Positions 26,879-34,810 of a stretch of DNA of 64,000 nt are shown here, piece by piece; within the stretch, counting starts at the first letter, position 1, and every line of letters starts with the position of its first letter. The stretch lies in contig NZ_AP019846.1 of the NCBI RefSeq assembly GCF_007990635.1, forward strand, positions 1,364,001 to 1,428,000. Reading direction: 5' to 3'. Position numbers and translations under genes: made by a program. The notes beneath the pieces were generated by a model. That model was not told where the DNA came from, did not search any database, and worked only from the letters and a program-made list of their open reading frames with translations. The DNA is from Leptotrichia hongkongensis. Its GTDB lineage: Bacteria > Fusobacteriota > Fusobacteriia > Fusobacteriales > Leptotrichiaceae.

Positions 26879-27850
26879 TTATTGAACCAGCTTAGCTTTG
26901 GATTTTACATCTTCAGGTAATGAAATTCCAAGTGCTGCAAGTGTTTTTGCATTTACTACAATTTCATTAAGAGGCATAGTCTTAAATTTAATTTCATTCG
27001 GCTTTTTGCCATTTTTCAAAATATCAATTGCCATTTTACCAGCTTCTTTTCCTATTTCGTAATAACTAACACCTTGTGTAATCAAAGCACCACCTTTTAC
27101 ATGGGCCGCTTCACCGCCAAATACTATTTTTTTAGCAGTAGTTGCTTTTTCTGTAATCAGACTTACTACTGATGCTACAAGATTGTCTGTTGGCAAATAA
27201 ACTGCATCTGCTTCTCTTACCAGGCTATCTGCTGCCTGTGGTATTTCATTTGCCTGAACAATACTTTTTTCAACCACATTGATTCCTAATTCTTTTGCCG
27301 CTTTTTTCAAATCTTCTACTTGAATTTTTGAATTTTGCTCTGATGAATTATAAATTACTCCAAGATTTTTTATATTTGGATTTAATTTTAATAACAATTC
27401 TATTTGCTGTTTTACATCCATTCTATCACTTACACCAGTCACATTATCCTTTAAAATCCCAGCAGCCTGTGGATCTGTAATCGCTGAAAATACAACTGGT
27501 ATTTCATTCGTTGCCTGTGAAGCTGGCTGAGCTGCATTTGTCGCAATTGCAAAAATCAAGTCTTCTTTTGAACTAACAAAGTTATTAGCAATCAAATTTG
27601 CATTAGCTGTTTCACCATTGGCATTTTTCTCATCAAAATCAGCCTCAATCCCTGCCTCTTTAAAAGCATCCTTAAATCCTTCTCTTGCACTGTCAAGTGC
27701 TGGATGTGATGCAATCTGTGTAATTCCAATTCTATACTTCTTAGAGCCTGTACCAGCTCCATCACTACTTTTACTTCCACTCCCAGAATTACCACAACTC
27801 AAAATCATAAGTGCCAAAGCACTCATCAAAATCAATAATTTTTTCATCAA
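26879..27850 (-). CDS. ABC substrate-binding lipoprotein, first tandem copy
   Basis: Also 323 residues, with lipobox ALMILSCGNSG (Cys at about 20) and a Gly/Ser linker. The rest is the same PF04392 fold: YRIGITQIASHPALD, DEKNANGETANANLIA, PVVFSAITDPQAAG, GVIYNSSEQNS, AVYLPTDNLVAS. It differs from the second copy in the C-terminal lobe (HVKGGALITQGVSYYEIGKEAG), which helps form the ligand cleft. First gene of the operon, preceded by an AT-rich region with a 9-bp hairpin at 27939-27972. No tryptophan T-box was recognised upstream. Confidence 0.9.
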   Translation of the reverse strand: MMKKLLILMSALALMILSCGNSGSGSKSSDGAGTGSKKYRIGITQIASHPALDSAREGFKDAFKEAGIEADFDEKNANGETANANLIANNFVSSKEDLIFAIATNAAQPASQATNEIPVVFSAITDPQAAGILKDNVTGVSDRMDVKQQIELLLKLNPNIKNLGVIYNSSEQNSKIQVEDLKKAAKELGINVVEKSIVQANEIPQAADSLVREADAVYLPTDNLVASVVSLITEKATTAKKIVFGGEAAHVKGGALITQGVSYYEIGKEAGKMAIDILKNGKKPNEIKFKTMPLNEIVVNAKTLAALGISLPEDVKSKAKLVQ

Positions 27851-27938
27851 TTTTTCCTCTCTTTCCTACTATCCTACAAATTTTCCCAAAACATTCAAAA
27901 TAATTTTCAAATATATTCTTAAAGTTTTGAGTTAACAA

Positions 27939-27972
27939 AATATTATCCTTTCAACGAATTTTAGATAATATT
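27939..27972 (-). promoter_or_regulatory. Hairpin in the leader of the ABC importer operon, possible attenuator
   Basis: AATATTATC (27939-27947) pairs with GATAATATT (27964-27972) across a 16-nt loop, about 90 bp upstream of the first ATG. On the minus strand it is followed by TTTG and on the plus strand by TTTTTT. An attenuator or a leftover terminator are both possible. Confidence 0.35.
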
Positions 27973-28080
27973 TTTTCCTACTATGAAATAATAACATTTT
28001 TTTCTCTTTAAAGCAATATTATTATTTCCTTTATAACAATTTTTTTTGATTTATTTTTTGCTTTTTCTCTCTAAACATTT

Positions 28081-28468
28081 TATACTAAACCCTTTTTGAA
28101 AATAGAAATAAATTTTTATAACAGGGATATTTCTTAGCTAATTTATAATTATTAAACTAATCACTATATTTTTTCTTTTCGTAGGATTGCTCATTGCCGC
28201 AAATCCTTATCTTGCAATAAAGATTTATCCTGAAAATCAAAATGTATGGCAAGATTGCTACGCAACACCTATGGCTAGACTACGACTTTTATTTGCCCAA
28301 CTCCAAAACTCCTCCTTTCAGTCGTCAGACAGTCGTAGTTGAACAAACAAAAGCTCCGTCGCTTTATTTAGACTAAAAATCATATTTTAATTGTTTTGAA
28401 ATGTTGAATTTTTATCCTATATTGAAAAAACTTATAATAATTTCATTATTTAAATGAAGTTTAGTATA
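28081..28468 (+). repeat. Dispersed element R1, copy a (most complete)
   Basis: The ends TATACTAAAC (28081-28090) and GTTTAGTATA (28459-28468) are perfect 10-bp terminal inverted repeats. The element carries an AT-rich left arm and the conserved core from about 28182 to 28372. The core has AGGATTGC...GCAAATCCT, GACTACGACTTTTATTTG, ACTCCTCCTTTCAG and CAGTCGTAGTTGAACAAA. An AT-rich right arm follows. About 55 nt are inserted after AAATCCTT compared with copies b and c. No transposase. It lies between the ABC operon start and the HU gene end, filling half of the 751-bp gap. Confidence 0.82.
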
Positions 28469-28530
28469 ATATCCCTGTAAAAATTAGATTTAATATAATT
28501 AAAATAACTATAAATCAAAATAAAATGATA

Positions 28531-28572
28531 TAAAAAAAACTATCTTGAAAAAATAAATAATCTTCAAGATAG
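28531..28572 (-). terminator. Terminator of the HU gene
   Basis: CTATCTTGAA (28540-28549) and TTCAAGATAG (28563-28572) form a perfect 10-bp stem. On the minus strand it is followed by a run of eight T. Confidence 0.9.
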
Positions 28573-28601
28573 CTTTAATTTATAAAAAATAAAATATTTT
28601 A

Positions 28602-28883
28602 TTACTTAGTTCCAGCAACTTTATCAGCTAATTTTTTTCCAACTTTGAATTTTACAACTTTTTTAGCTTTTATTTTGATTGGTTTACCAGTTGATGGATT
28701 TCTTCCTTCTCTAGCAGCTCTTTTTTTCACTTCAAAAGTTCCCCAACCTACAAATTGGATAGTTTCACCTTTTACTAAAAATTCTTCTGTTGTTCCTAAA
28801 AAAGCGTTAACTAATTCTTCTGCTCTTTTTTTAGTTTCTCCTGTTGCTTTTGCATAAGCATCTACAAATTCTTTTTTTGACAT
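28602..28883 (-). CDS. hup: HU-family nucleoid DNA-binding protein
   Basis: This 93-residue protein has the usual HU length. It opens with SKKEFVDAYAKATGETKKRAEELVNAF (helical dimerisation part). It contains the DNA-binding arm signature GWGTFEVKKRAAREGRNPSTGKPI, including the intercalating-proline segment RNPSTG. It binds and bends DNA without strong sequence preference and compacts the nucleoid; being AT-tolerant, it is a candidate binder of the phased AT-rich regions in this window. It has its own promoter (28929-28956), a strong GGAGG site and its own terminator, so it is monocistronic. IHF-type assignment is less likely given the single-gene homodimer form. Confidence 0.95.
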   Translation of the reverse strand: MSKKEFVDAYAKATGETKKRAEELVNAFLGTTEEFLVKGETIQFVGWGTFEVKKRAAREGRNPSTGKPIKIKAKKVVKFKVGKKLADKVAGTK

Positions 28884-28928
28884 TGTATCTCCTCCAAATT
28901 TAAATTTATAAACTAAATCATTTACTAT

Positions 28929-28956
28929 ATATTACCACATTTTCAGCATTTGTCAA
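28929..28956 (-). promoter_or_regulatory. Promoter of the HU gene
   Basis: TTGACA (28956-28951), a 16-bp spacer, TAATAT (28934-28929), followed by a roughly 40-nt leader with GGAGG just before the ATG. Confidence 0.75.
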
Positions 28957-28993
28957 GGTTTCTTGAAATTAAAACTTAACTTTTTATAATTTT

Positions 28994-31690
28994 TTACTTA
29001 CTTTTCTTTCTTGAAATTAGCTTTATTACTTCATTAACTGCGAATGGTATTAGTGCAAACAGCAAGACAATATCCCAATTTTCAAATGAAATTTTTGTTA
29101 CTTTAAATACTTGTGCAATTGGTGCAAATGAAGTCAATCCTATTTGTAATGCAATTCCAATTATAATTGAATAAATTAAATATTTATTCTTGAAAATTCC
29201 AATTTCAAATACTGTTTTTTGGCTATTTCTCATTGTTAATGAATAAAATAACTGCGACACCGTAAGCACGATAAACGCCATTGTTCTACCTTGTGTCAAT
29301 GCGTGTTTTGCAGCTTCATTTCCATTTTTTGCCATTGCTTCCAGCTGTCCTAAGTTCCCAATCATTCCAGTTTCGTTAATTCCAATATAAAATGCAGCTA
29401 ATGTCAGCAAACCAATTAATGTTCCACCAATTACTGCCCGCATTCCTGCACCTTCAGAAAAGAAACTTTCCTTAGGATTTCTTGGCTGACGTTTCATTAC
29501 ATCCTTATCCCCCGGATCAATTCCAAGTGCTAACGCTGGTAAAGTATCAGTAACTAAGTTTACCCATAATAATTGTGTTGCAATAAGCGGCAAATCCCAA
29601 TTTAGCAATGTTGAAAGAAAAATACAGATTATTTCTCCCAAATTACATGAAAGTAAGAAAATTATCGTTTTTTTGATATTGTTATAAATGTTTCTTCCTT
29701 CTTCAATCGCATGAACAATTGTAGTAAAATTGTCATCTGTTAAAATCATATCACTTGCACCTTTGGAAACATCAGTTCCTGTAATTCCCATAGCGACACC
29801 AATATCGGCAAATTTAAGCGACGGCGCATCATTTACTCCATCTCCTGTCATTGAAACAATATTACCTTTTTCCTTAAACGCTCTTACGATTTTTACCTTA
29901 TGTTCAGGAGAAACCCTTGCAAAAACTCTATATTTACCAATATTTTCAGAAAATTCCTTATCTGAAAGCTCATCAATTTCAGTACCAGTCAAACTTTGAC
30001 TTATATCTGTAGCAATTCCTAATTCTTTCGCAATAGCAACTGCGGTATTTTTATGATCTCCTGTAATCATAATCGGAGTAATTCCAGCATTTTTCGCTTC
30101 TGTTATCGAATCTTTTACTTCCGTTCTTGGAGGATCAATCATTCCAACAATTCCAACTACAACCAGATTTTTTTCCATCTCCTCTGGAGCAATCACAGCA
30201 TCCACATCTTTAAAAGCCACTCCAAGCACACGAAGCGCATCATCCGACATTTCTGTCGCAACTTTTAATATTTTTTCCTTCATTTCTTCTGTCAGTTCAA
30301 TAATTTTTCCATCTAACAGAATTTTATCCGCTCTTACCAGAATATTGTCAATAGCACCTTTTGTATGGACTCTATACTTGCCATCCCCTTCTTCATTTAA
30401 GGTTGACATTAATTTTCTGTCTGAATCAAATGGATTTTCACTAATTCTTTTATACTCTGTATTCAAAGTATTTTTTTCAAGATTAAACCTGTCTCCCAGT
30501 ACAACCAGTGCTACTTCTGTCGGATCTCCAATATCCTGTCCGCTGTCAATTGAAGCGTCTGAACAAAGAACAAACGAACGGATTAACTCAGTTTCATCCT
30601 TATTTGCCACAAAATCTCTACCTTCTGAAGGTATATCTCTCAAATTATCAAATGTGTAAGTTTTTACAACTGTCATTTTATTTTGAGTCAATGTTCCTGT
30701 TTTATCTGAACAAATTATATTTACTGCTCCTAATGTTTCAACAGCAGGCAATTTTCTTACAATCGCATTTTTCTTTGACATTTTATTTACACCCATCGCA
30801 AGTACGATTGCAACAATTGCAACAAGCCCTTCAGGAATAGCAGCAACTGCCAGACTTATTGACGTCATAAACATTTCTAAGATAGGACGTTTTTGAATAA
30901 TTCCAACAATAAATATTACAGCACAAATTCCCATTGCAATATAACCAAGAGTTTTACCAAGTTCATCTAGCTTTATCTGAAGAGGAGTTAATGTATTTTC
31001 ATCTTCATCAAGTATTTTTGCAATTTTACCAATTTCTGTTTCCATTCCTGTTGCAACTACAACACCTTCACCACGTCCATAAGTAGCCATGGTTGACATA
31101 AATGCCATATTTTCCTTATCTCCAACAGGAATTTTTTCATCTTTGGTAATAAAATCAGCATTTTTTTCACTTGGTACTGATTCTCCCGTAAGTGCCGACT
31201 CTTCAATTTGTAAATTGGCACTCTCTATAAGCCTTACATCTGCTGGAATAAATCTACCAGCATCTATTATCAAAATATCTCCTGGAACCAAATCTTCTGA
31301 ATTAACCTCTATAACTTCTCCATTTCTTCGAACCAAGCTCTTAGGAGTTGTCATTTGCTGCAGTGCTTCAAGTGCCTTTTCAGCCTTAGACTCCTGTACC
31401 ACTCCAACTATAGCATTTATAAGTACTACCGCCATTATAATCAAAGCATCTGTCCAGCCGTGCTTAATATCCACTATCAGATTTATCACAGCTGCCGCAA
31501 TTAATACATAAATCAGCATATCCTGAAGCTGTGCAATAAATAATTGCATCAATGTCTTTTTGGCTTTTCCTTTTAATTTATTCTGTCCATATTTTTCAAG
31601 CCTTGCATTTACTTCATCTTTTGTCAATCCAACCTTAGGATTTACATTTAATTCTTTCAAAACTTCATTTTGTGATTTTGTAAACCACAT
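28994..31690 (-). CDS. P-type cation ATPase, calcium-transporting type
   Basis: The 898-residue pump has an N-terminal cation-ATPase domain and the actuator loop LTGESVPSEK. Transmembrane helix 4 carries AAIPEGLVA, as in SERCA/PMCA pumps, where PEG-type motifs coordinate Ca2+. The phosphorylation site is CSDKTGTLT. A nucleotide domain (NPFDSDRKLMSTL) is followed by the hinge GDGVNDAPSLKFADIGVAMG. The C-terminal six-helix cation-ATPase domain includes NLVTDTLPALALGIDPGD. About ten membrane helices are expected, and the length fits bacterial P2A calcium ATPases. It exports Ca2+ from the cytoplasm; Mn2+ or other ions cannot be excluded. GAGGTG precedes the ATG. The gene stands alone. Confidence 0.93.
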   Translation of the reverse strand: MWFTKSQNEVLKELNVNPKVGLTKDEVNARLEKYGQNKLKGKAKKTLMQLFIAQLQDMLIYVLIAAAVINLIVDIKHGWTDALIIMAVVLINAIVGVVQESKAEKALEALQQMTTPKSLVRRNGEVIEVNSEDLVPGDILIIDAGRFIPADVRLIESANLQIEESALTGESVPSEKNADFITKDEKIPVGDKENMAFMSTMATYGRGEGVVVATGMETEIGKIAKILDEDENTLTPLQIKLDELGKTLGYIAMGICAVIFIVGIIQKRPILEMFMTSISLAVAAIPEGLVAIVAIVLAMGVNKMSKKNAIVRKLPAVETLGAVNIICSDKTGTLTQNKMTVVKTYTFDNLRDIPSEGRDFVANKDETELIRSFVLCSDASIDSGQDIGDPTEVALVVLGDRFNLEKNTLNTEYKRISENPFDSDRKLMSTLNEEGDGKYRVHTKGAIDNILVRADKILLDGKIIELTEEMKEKILKVATEMSDDALRVLGVAFKDVDAVIAPEEMEKNLVVVGIVGMIDPPRTEVKDSITEAKNAGITPIMITGDHKNTAVAIAKELGIATDISQSLTGTEIDELSDKEFSENIGKYRVFARVSPEHKVKIVRAFKEKGNIVSMTGDGVNDAPSLKFADIGVAMGITGTDVSKGASDMILTDDNFTTIVHAIEEGRNIYNNIKKTIIFLLSCNLGEIICIFLSTLLNWDLPLIATQLLWVNLVTDTLPALALGIDPGDKDVMKRQPRNPKESFFSEGAGMRAVIGGTLIGLLTLAAFYIGINETGMIGNLGQLEAMAKNGNEAAKHALTQGRTMAFIVLTVSQLFYSLTMRNSQKTVFEIGIFKNKYLIYSIIIGIALQIGLTSFAPIAQVFKVTKISFENWDIVLLFALIPFAVNEVIKLISRKKSK

Positions 31691-31930
31691 AATTTTTTCA
31701 CCTCTTTCTGTAATTACATTTACTTTTTTATTTAGATATATAAAATTCGAATATATTTTAAAATTATACTAAAATTAATTTTATAATTTATATATTTTTC
31801 ATTCTATTAAATAATATAAATTTACATAAGTTTAGTACATTTTCTATCAGACTCCTTTATATAAAAATATTTCCTATATTATACACTAAAATTAAATTTA
31901 TTTCACTATAATTCTAAAACTTTTCCAAAA
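31691..31930. other. AT-rich intergenic DNA, nothing recognised
   Basis: Between the P-type ATPase start and the OmpA operon terminator. No clear promoter, repeat copy or ORF was found by eye. Confidence 0.5.
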
Positions 31931-31974
31931 AAAAATTGCCTAATTATTTCAATATCGAAATAACTAGACAATTT
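31931..31974 (-). terminator. Terminator of the FadA-like/OmpA operon
   Basis: AAATTGCCTAATTATTTC and GAAATAACTAGACAATTT form a long stem with two mismatches and the loop AATATC. It is followed on the minus strand by a run of T. Confidence 0.85.
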
Positions 31975-32005
31975 ATAAAAATATTTTTATTAATACTGGT
32001 TATTA

Positions 32006-32530
32006 CTATTTTGTAGCTTTGAATTCGATTCTTCTGTTTTCAAATCTTCCTTGATCAGTATCATTTGGAGCGATTGGTTCAGATTCTCCTCTTGATTCTA
32101 CACCTAGGATTCTTGCAGGATCTAATCCAAATTCTATCAATTTATCTCTAACTGCTACTGCCCTTCTCATACCTAAAGCCATATTATAAGCATCTGATCC
32201 TTTAGAATCTGTATGTCCTATAATTGTAAGTTTCAAGTCTTTTTGTTCAGCATAGTCTTTAACGTTTCTTAATAATTCGTAGTATTGTGGTTTAACTACA
32301 GATTTATCAAAGTCAAAGTTCAATCTTCCAGAATCGAACACAAATGTTTCTTCTTTTGGTGGTTCTGGAGTTGGTTCTGGAATTGGTTCTGGAGCTGGCT
32401 CTTCTAACTCAAGAGCGTTAATTCTAATTGTATTTTCTCTCATTTGAGTAGTTGTCAGCCTTCTTGCCATCAATGGTGAAGCAACTAACAACCCTAATGC
32501 AATTATTGTTGTTGTTGTTCGTCTACCCAT
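32006..32530 (-). CDS. OmpA-family peptidoglycan-associated outer-membrane protein
   Basis: A 174-residue protein with a signal peptide ending near PLMA (residue 22). A short polar region and a Pro/Glu-rich linker (about 46-65) follow, then a C-terminal OmpA domain. That domain holds NFDFDKSVV, IIGHTDSKGSDAYNMALGMRRA and RFENRRIEF, and includes the Asp and Arg that hold the diaminopimelate of peptidoglycan. There is no eight-strand barrel, so it is a Pal-like periplasmic anchor or a short OmpA relative rather than a porin. It begins inside the last 28 bp of the upstream lipoprotein gene, in another frame, with AGAGAGG as ribosome site. Last gene of a five-gene envelope operon. Confidence 0.9.
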   Translation of the reverse strand: MGRRTTTTIIALGLLVASPLMARRLTTTQMRENTIRINALELEEPAPEPIPEPTPEPPKEETFVFDSGRLNFDFDKSVVKPQYYELLRNVKDYAEQKDLKLTIIGHTDSKGSDAYNMALGMRRAVAVRDKLIEFGLDPARILGVESRGESEPIAPNDTDQGRFENRRIEFKATK

Positions 32531-32700
32531 TTTTCAGCCTCTCTTTCTAATGATCTATATTTTTGGCTACCTGGATTTGGTCTGTTTTCATCTAAGTAAT
32601 CTTCAATATGATTTAATCTAGTTGTGTTATAATCTACTAATTTTGCATTTGTACAAGACAAAGCTCCTAATCCTACTAATAATAATGCTACTTTTTTCAT
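32503..32700 (-). CDS. Small lipoprotein of the FadA/OmpA operon
   Basis: Only 65 residues: a lipoprotein signal MKKVALLLVGLGALSC with lipidation Cys16, then a highly charged, probably helical stretch rich in Glu, Arg and Asn ending in four Gln. The last 28 bp overlap the OmpA gene, and the CAA repeats that encode the Gln run also encode the Thr run of the OmpA signal peptide. Being a lipid-anchored peptide next to an OmpA domain protein, it may help envelope attachment, as Lpp does in enterobacteria. That is an analogy, not homology. Confidence 0.75.
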   Translation of the reverse strand: MKKVALLLVGLGALSCTNAKLVDYNTTRLNHIEDYLDENRPNPGSQKYRSLEREAEKWVDEQQQQ

Positions 32701-32760
32701 ATTTCTTATTTCCTTTCTAATTCATCCAAATTTATTTTTTTAAAATTTTTTAATTTACTC

Positions 32761-33252
32761 TTAGTTCATTTTATCTTGAATAGCGTCTAATCTTTGTTCC
32801 ATTTGATCTAACATTTCGTTTGTTTTATGGAATTTTTCAATGTTACCGTTGATTTGATCTACTCTTTTTCTAATTCTTTGAATTTCTACGTCCATCATTT
32901 TACTTTCAGACATATTTCTTCTTTGAGCTCTTAAATCTCTTGTTTTTGTTTTTCTTTGTCTAGCCGCTTCTCTTGCTTTTTCTGCTCTTTCTTTTGCTTG
33001 TAATCTAGCAGTTTCTGCTTTTTGACGTGCTTCTGGGCTCATACCAGGTGTTTCTACAGTTTCTTCAACTGGAACTACGATAACTTCTTCTTCTACAACA
33101 CCTTTTGCTGCTTCTTTAGCTTGTTGTGCCTGTCTTTGTTTAGCCACTTTAACTAATCTTTGTACTGCGGCATCAGTATTTGTTGGAGCTGAAAATGATA
33201 CTTGACTCATTGCTAGCACCATTACAGCTGCTAATCCTAATATTTTTTTCAT
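32761..33252 (-). CDS. Secreted coiled-coil protein of unknown function
   Basis: A 163-residue protein with a clear signal peptide (MKKILGLAAVMVLAMSQVSFSA). An acidic low-complexity region (VVEEEVIVVPVEETVETPG) follows. Then comes a long helical, Arg/Glu/Ala-rich stretch with heptad character (ARQKAETARLQAKERAEKAREAARQ) and a second coiled coil near the C-terminus (IEKFHKTNEMLDQMEQRLDAIQ). Not recognised as a named family. It lies third in the envelope operon between another small secreted protein and the lipoprotein, so a periplasmic or surface scaffold role is plausible. The sequence gives no catalytic hint. Confidence 0.7.
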   Translation of the reverse strand: MKKILGLAAVMVLAMSQVSFSAPTNTDAAVQRLVKVAKQRQAQQAKEAAKGVVEEEVIVVPVEETVETPGMSPEARQKAETARLQAKERAEKAREAARQRKTKTRDLRAQRRNMSESKMMDVEIQRIRKRVDQINGNIEKFHKTNEMLDQMEQRLDAIQDKMN

Positions 33253-33317
33253 CGATTTTCCTTTCTAACATATTATTTAAAATATTGTTTTGTTTAAAAT
33301 AACTGAATTAGCTTGTT

Positions 33318-33704
33318 TTATTTAGCTGTTCTTCTAGTTTTTTTAGCACTATTTTTAACACCATCTCTTCCAAGAACGCTGTCAAATTCTCCTAATTCTT
33401 TTTCTTCTCTTTGCACACTTCTTACTACTCTTTCATAGAAGTCCACTCTTGCTGCTGCCTTAGCTGCATTATATTCAAGCTTTTCAATTGGTGATTTAGG
33501 TTTAACTCTCTCTTTTTCTTCTACAACACCGTCTTCATCAATTGTTACTATTTTTTCTGTTGTCATTTCACGTTCTTTAGGTGCTTTCATGCTTTTATAG
33601 TAATCGTCTCTAGCTTGTCTCAATACTTCCTGTGGAGAAGCTGCCATCATTGGAACAGATAATGCTGCTACTATCCCACACAATAATAATTTTTTCGCTT
33701 TCAT
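33318..33704 (-). CDS. Small secreted basic protein, unknown
   Basis: A 128-residue protein with a signal peptide (MKAKKLLLCGIVAALSVPMMAAS). A helical, charged body has a predicted coiled segment (LEYNAAKAAARVDFYERVVRSVQREEKELGEF) and a very basic C-terminus (KKTRRTAK). No family recognised. Second gene of the operon, 23 bp behind the FadA-like gene, so it is co-transcribed. The combination of signal peptide and helices matches the style of its neighbours. Conservation next to fadA/ompA in other fusobacteria would be the best clue to its role. Confidence 0.7.
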   Translation of the reverse strand: MKAKKLLLCGIVAALSVPMMAASPQEVLRQARDDYYKSMKAPKEREMTTEKIVTIDEDGVVEEKERVKPKSPIEKLEYNAAKAAARVDFYERVVRSVQREEKELGEFDSVLGRDGVKNSAKKTRRTAK

Positions 33705-33727
33705 CTTTTAATTACCATTCCTTTCCA

Positions 33728-34114
33728 TTAATTCATTACTGACAATAATGTATCCAATTCTGCAATTTTTTTCTCTTTTTCTGCTATGCTTTTGTTAATG
33801 TTTTTGTAGATAGTTTCGGCATTGTTTAATATTTTTTTATATTTGTCTCTATGCCATCTTACTTCTGAATCTACTTTTAATTTTTCTAATAATTTTTCTC
33901 TACTTGTTTGTTTAGATTTCAAATCTTCTACTTCAGCTTCCAATTGTGCTTTTTGCTGTCTATAGCTTTCTTTTTGTGCTTCTTCTTTTTTGATTAATTC
34001 ATTGAATTGGTTTTCAATTGAACTTAAGCTACTTTCTAAGCTCTTTTTTTCAGCAGAGAAACCTATTGACGAAACCATCATTATTCCAACCAAAAAGAAT
34101 ATTGTCTTTTTCAT
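33728..34114 (-). CDS. FadA-like adhesion protein
   Basis: 128 residues, the same size as FadA of Fusobacterium nucleatum. A signal peptide (MKKTIFFLVGIMMVSSIGFSA) is followed by an almost entirely helical mature part with heptads (SLSSIENQFNELIKKEEAQKE). The C-terminal pattern RWHRDKYKKILNNAETIYKN, ending IAELDTLL, parallels the FadA RFYKSQYQDLASKYEDALKK region. FadA forms helical hairpins that assemble into surface filaments binding host cadherins; whether this relative does so is not known. It is the first gene of the operon, with GGAGGA in front, a TATAAT promoter at 34202-34230 and a cluster of AATCACT motifs in the leader. Confidence 0.78.
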   Translation of the reverse strand: MKKTIFFLVGIMMVSSIGFSAEKKSLESSLSSIENQFNELIKKEEAQKESYRQQKAQLEAEVEDLKSKQTSREKLLEKLKVDSEVRWHRDKYKKILNNAETIYKNINKSIAEKEKKIAELDTLLSVMN

Positions 34115-34162
34115 TCGATCTTCCTCCTAATTTTTTAATTTCATAACAATAATTGAATATGA

Positions 34163-34194
34163 AATCACTATTAAATCACTTACCTATCATCACT
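34163..34194. promoter_or_regulatory. AATCACT motif cluster in the leader of the FadA/OmpA operon
   Basis: AATCACT (34163-34169), AATCACT (34174-34180) and CATCACT (34188-34194) lie between the predicted -10 box and the start codon. It is the reverse complement of the AGTGATT motif clustered before both autotransporters. It is interpreted as possible operator sites of a shared regulator. Confidence 0.4.
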
Positions 34195-34201
34195 TACCCT
34201 T

Positions 34202-34230
34202 ATTATACCAAATTATATAAAAAAATACAA
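34202..34230 (-). promoter_or_regulatory. Promoter of the FadA/OmpA operon
   Basis: TTGTAT (34230-34225), a 17-bp spacer, TATAAT (34207-34202), leaving an 85-nt leader to the ATG at 34114. Confidence 0.65.
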
Positions 34231-34320
34231 TTAATTTTTCAAATAAAATACAAAAATTGTTTTTTTTATATAAAAATTCCTTTAAATTCAATACGAAAAC
34301 TTCTTTTTTTTATGATTTTA

Positions 34321-34776
34321 TTAACTTTTTTTTAATTTATTTGTAATTTCTTCTATTGTTGAAGCAGTTTTTAATTCTTCTACTAATTCTTCCTCATAAG
34401 ATAATTTTGAAATCTCCGCCAATAAATCTAAATGTTCTTTTTTTGTTTCTTCTGGAGCCGCAATCATAAAAATTAATTTTGAAGGTTCTCCATCCATACT
34501 TTCAAAATCTACTCCTTCATGAGAAATTCCTAGAGCAAGGGAAAGTTCTTTTACAAGTGGTGTTCTGGCATGCGGAATAGCTATTCCGTCTTGCATTCCA
34601 GTTGGTGTCAATTTTTCTCTTTCATTTATTTCCTTTACAAATTCTTCCAGGTCTTCTGGCTTAAGAACTTCACTTTTCACAAATAATTGTGCCATTTCCT
34701 TAATAATTTCTTCCTTTGTTTTACCTTCTAAATTTACTTTTATTCTTTCTGGTACCAAATATTCTAATATTTTCAT
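34321..34776 (-). CDS. PTS EIIA component, fructose/nitrogen type (PtsN-like)
   Basis: A 151-residue single-domain EIIA (PTS_EIIA_2 fold). The phospho-accepting histidine stands in GIAIPHARTPLV (His about 70), the standard motif of the fructose/mannitol/Ntr class. No EIIB or EIIC lies nearby. A stand-alone EIIA beside miaA and obg favours a regulatory PtsN-like role over sugar uptake. Last gene of a run of genes on the minus strand, 34 bp behind miaA. No strong terminator is visible behind it. Confidence 0.87.
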   Translation of the reverse strand: MKILEYLVPERIKVNLEGKTKEEIIKEMAQLFVKSEVLKPEDLEEFVKEINEREKLTPTGMQDGIAIPHARTPLVKELSLALGISHEGVDFESMDGEPSKLIFMIAAPEETKKEHLDLLAEISKLSYEEELVEELKTASTIEEITNKLKKS

Positions 34777-34810
34777 GTTTTTTTTACAGGATTTTCCTGT
34801 ATTCTCCTTT

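Noticed and set aside
27851-28080. T-box leader for the TrpX-like importer
   Set aside because: No T-box sequence (TGGNACCGCG type) or specifier stem is visible; only a short hairpin is present.
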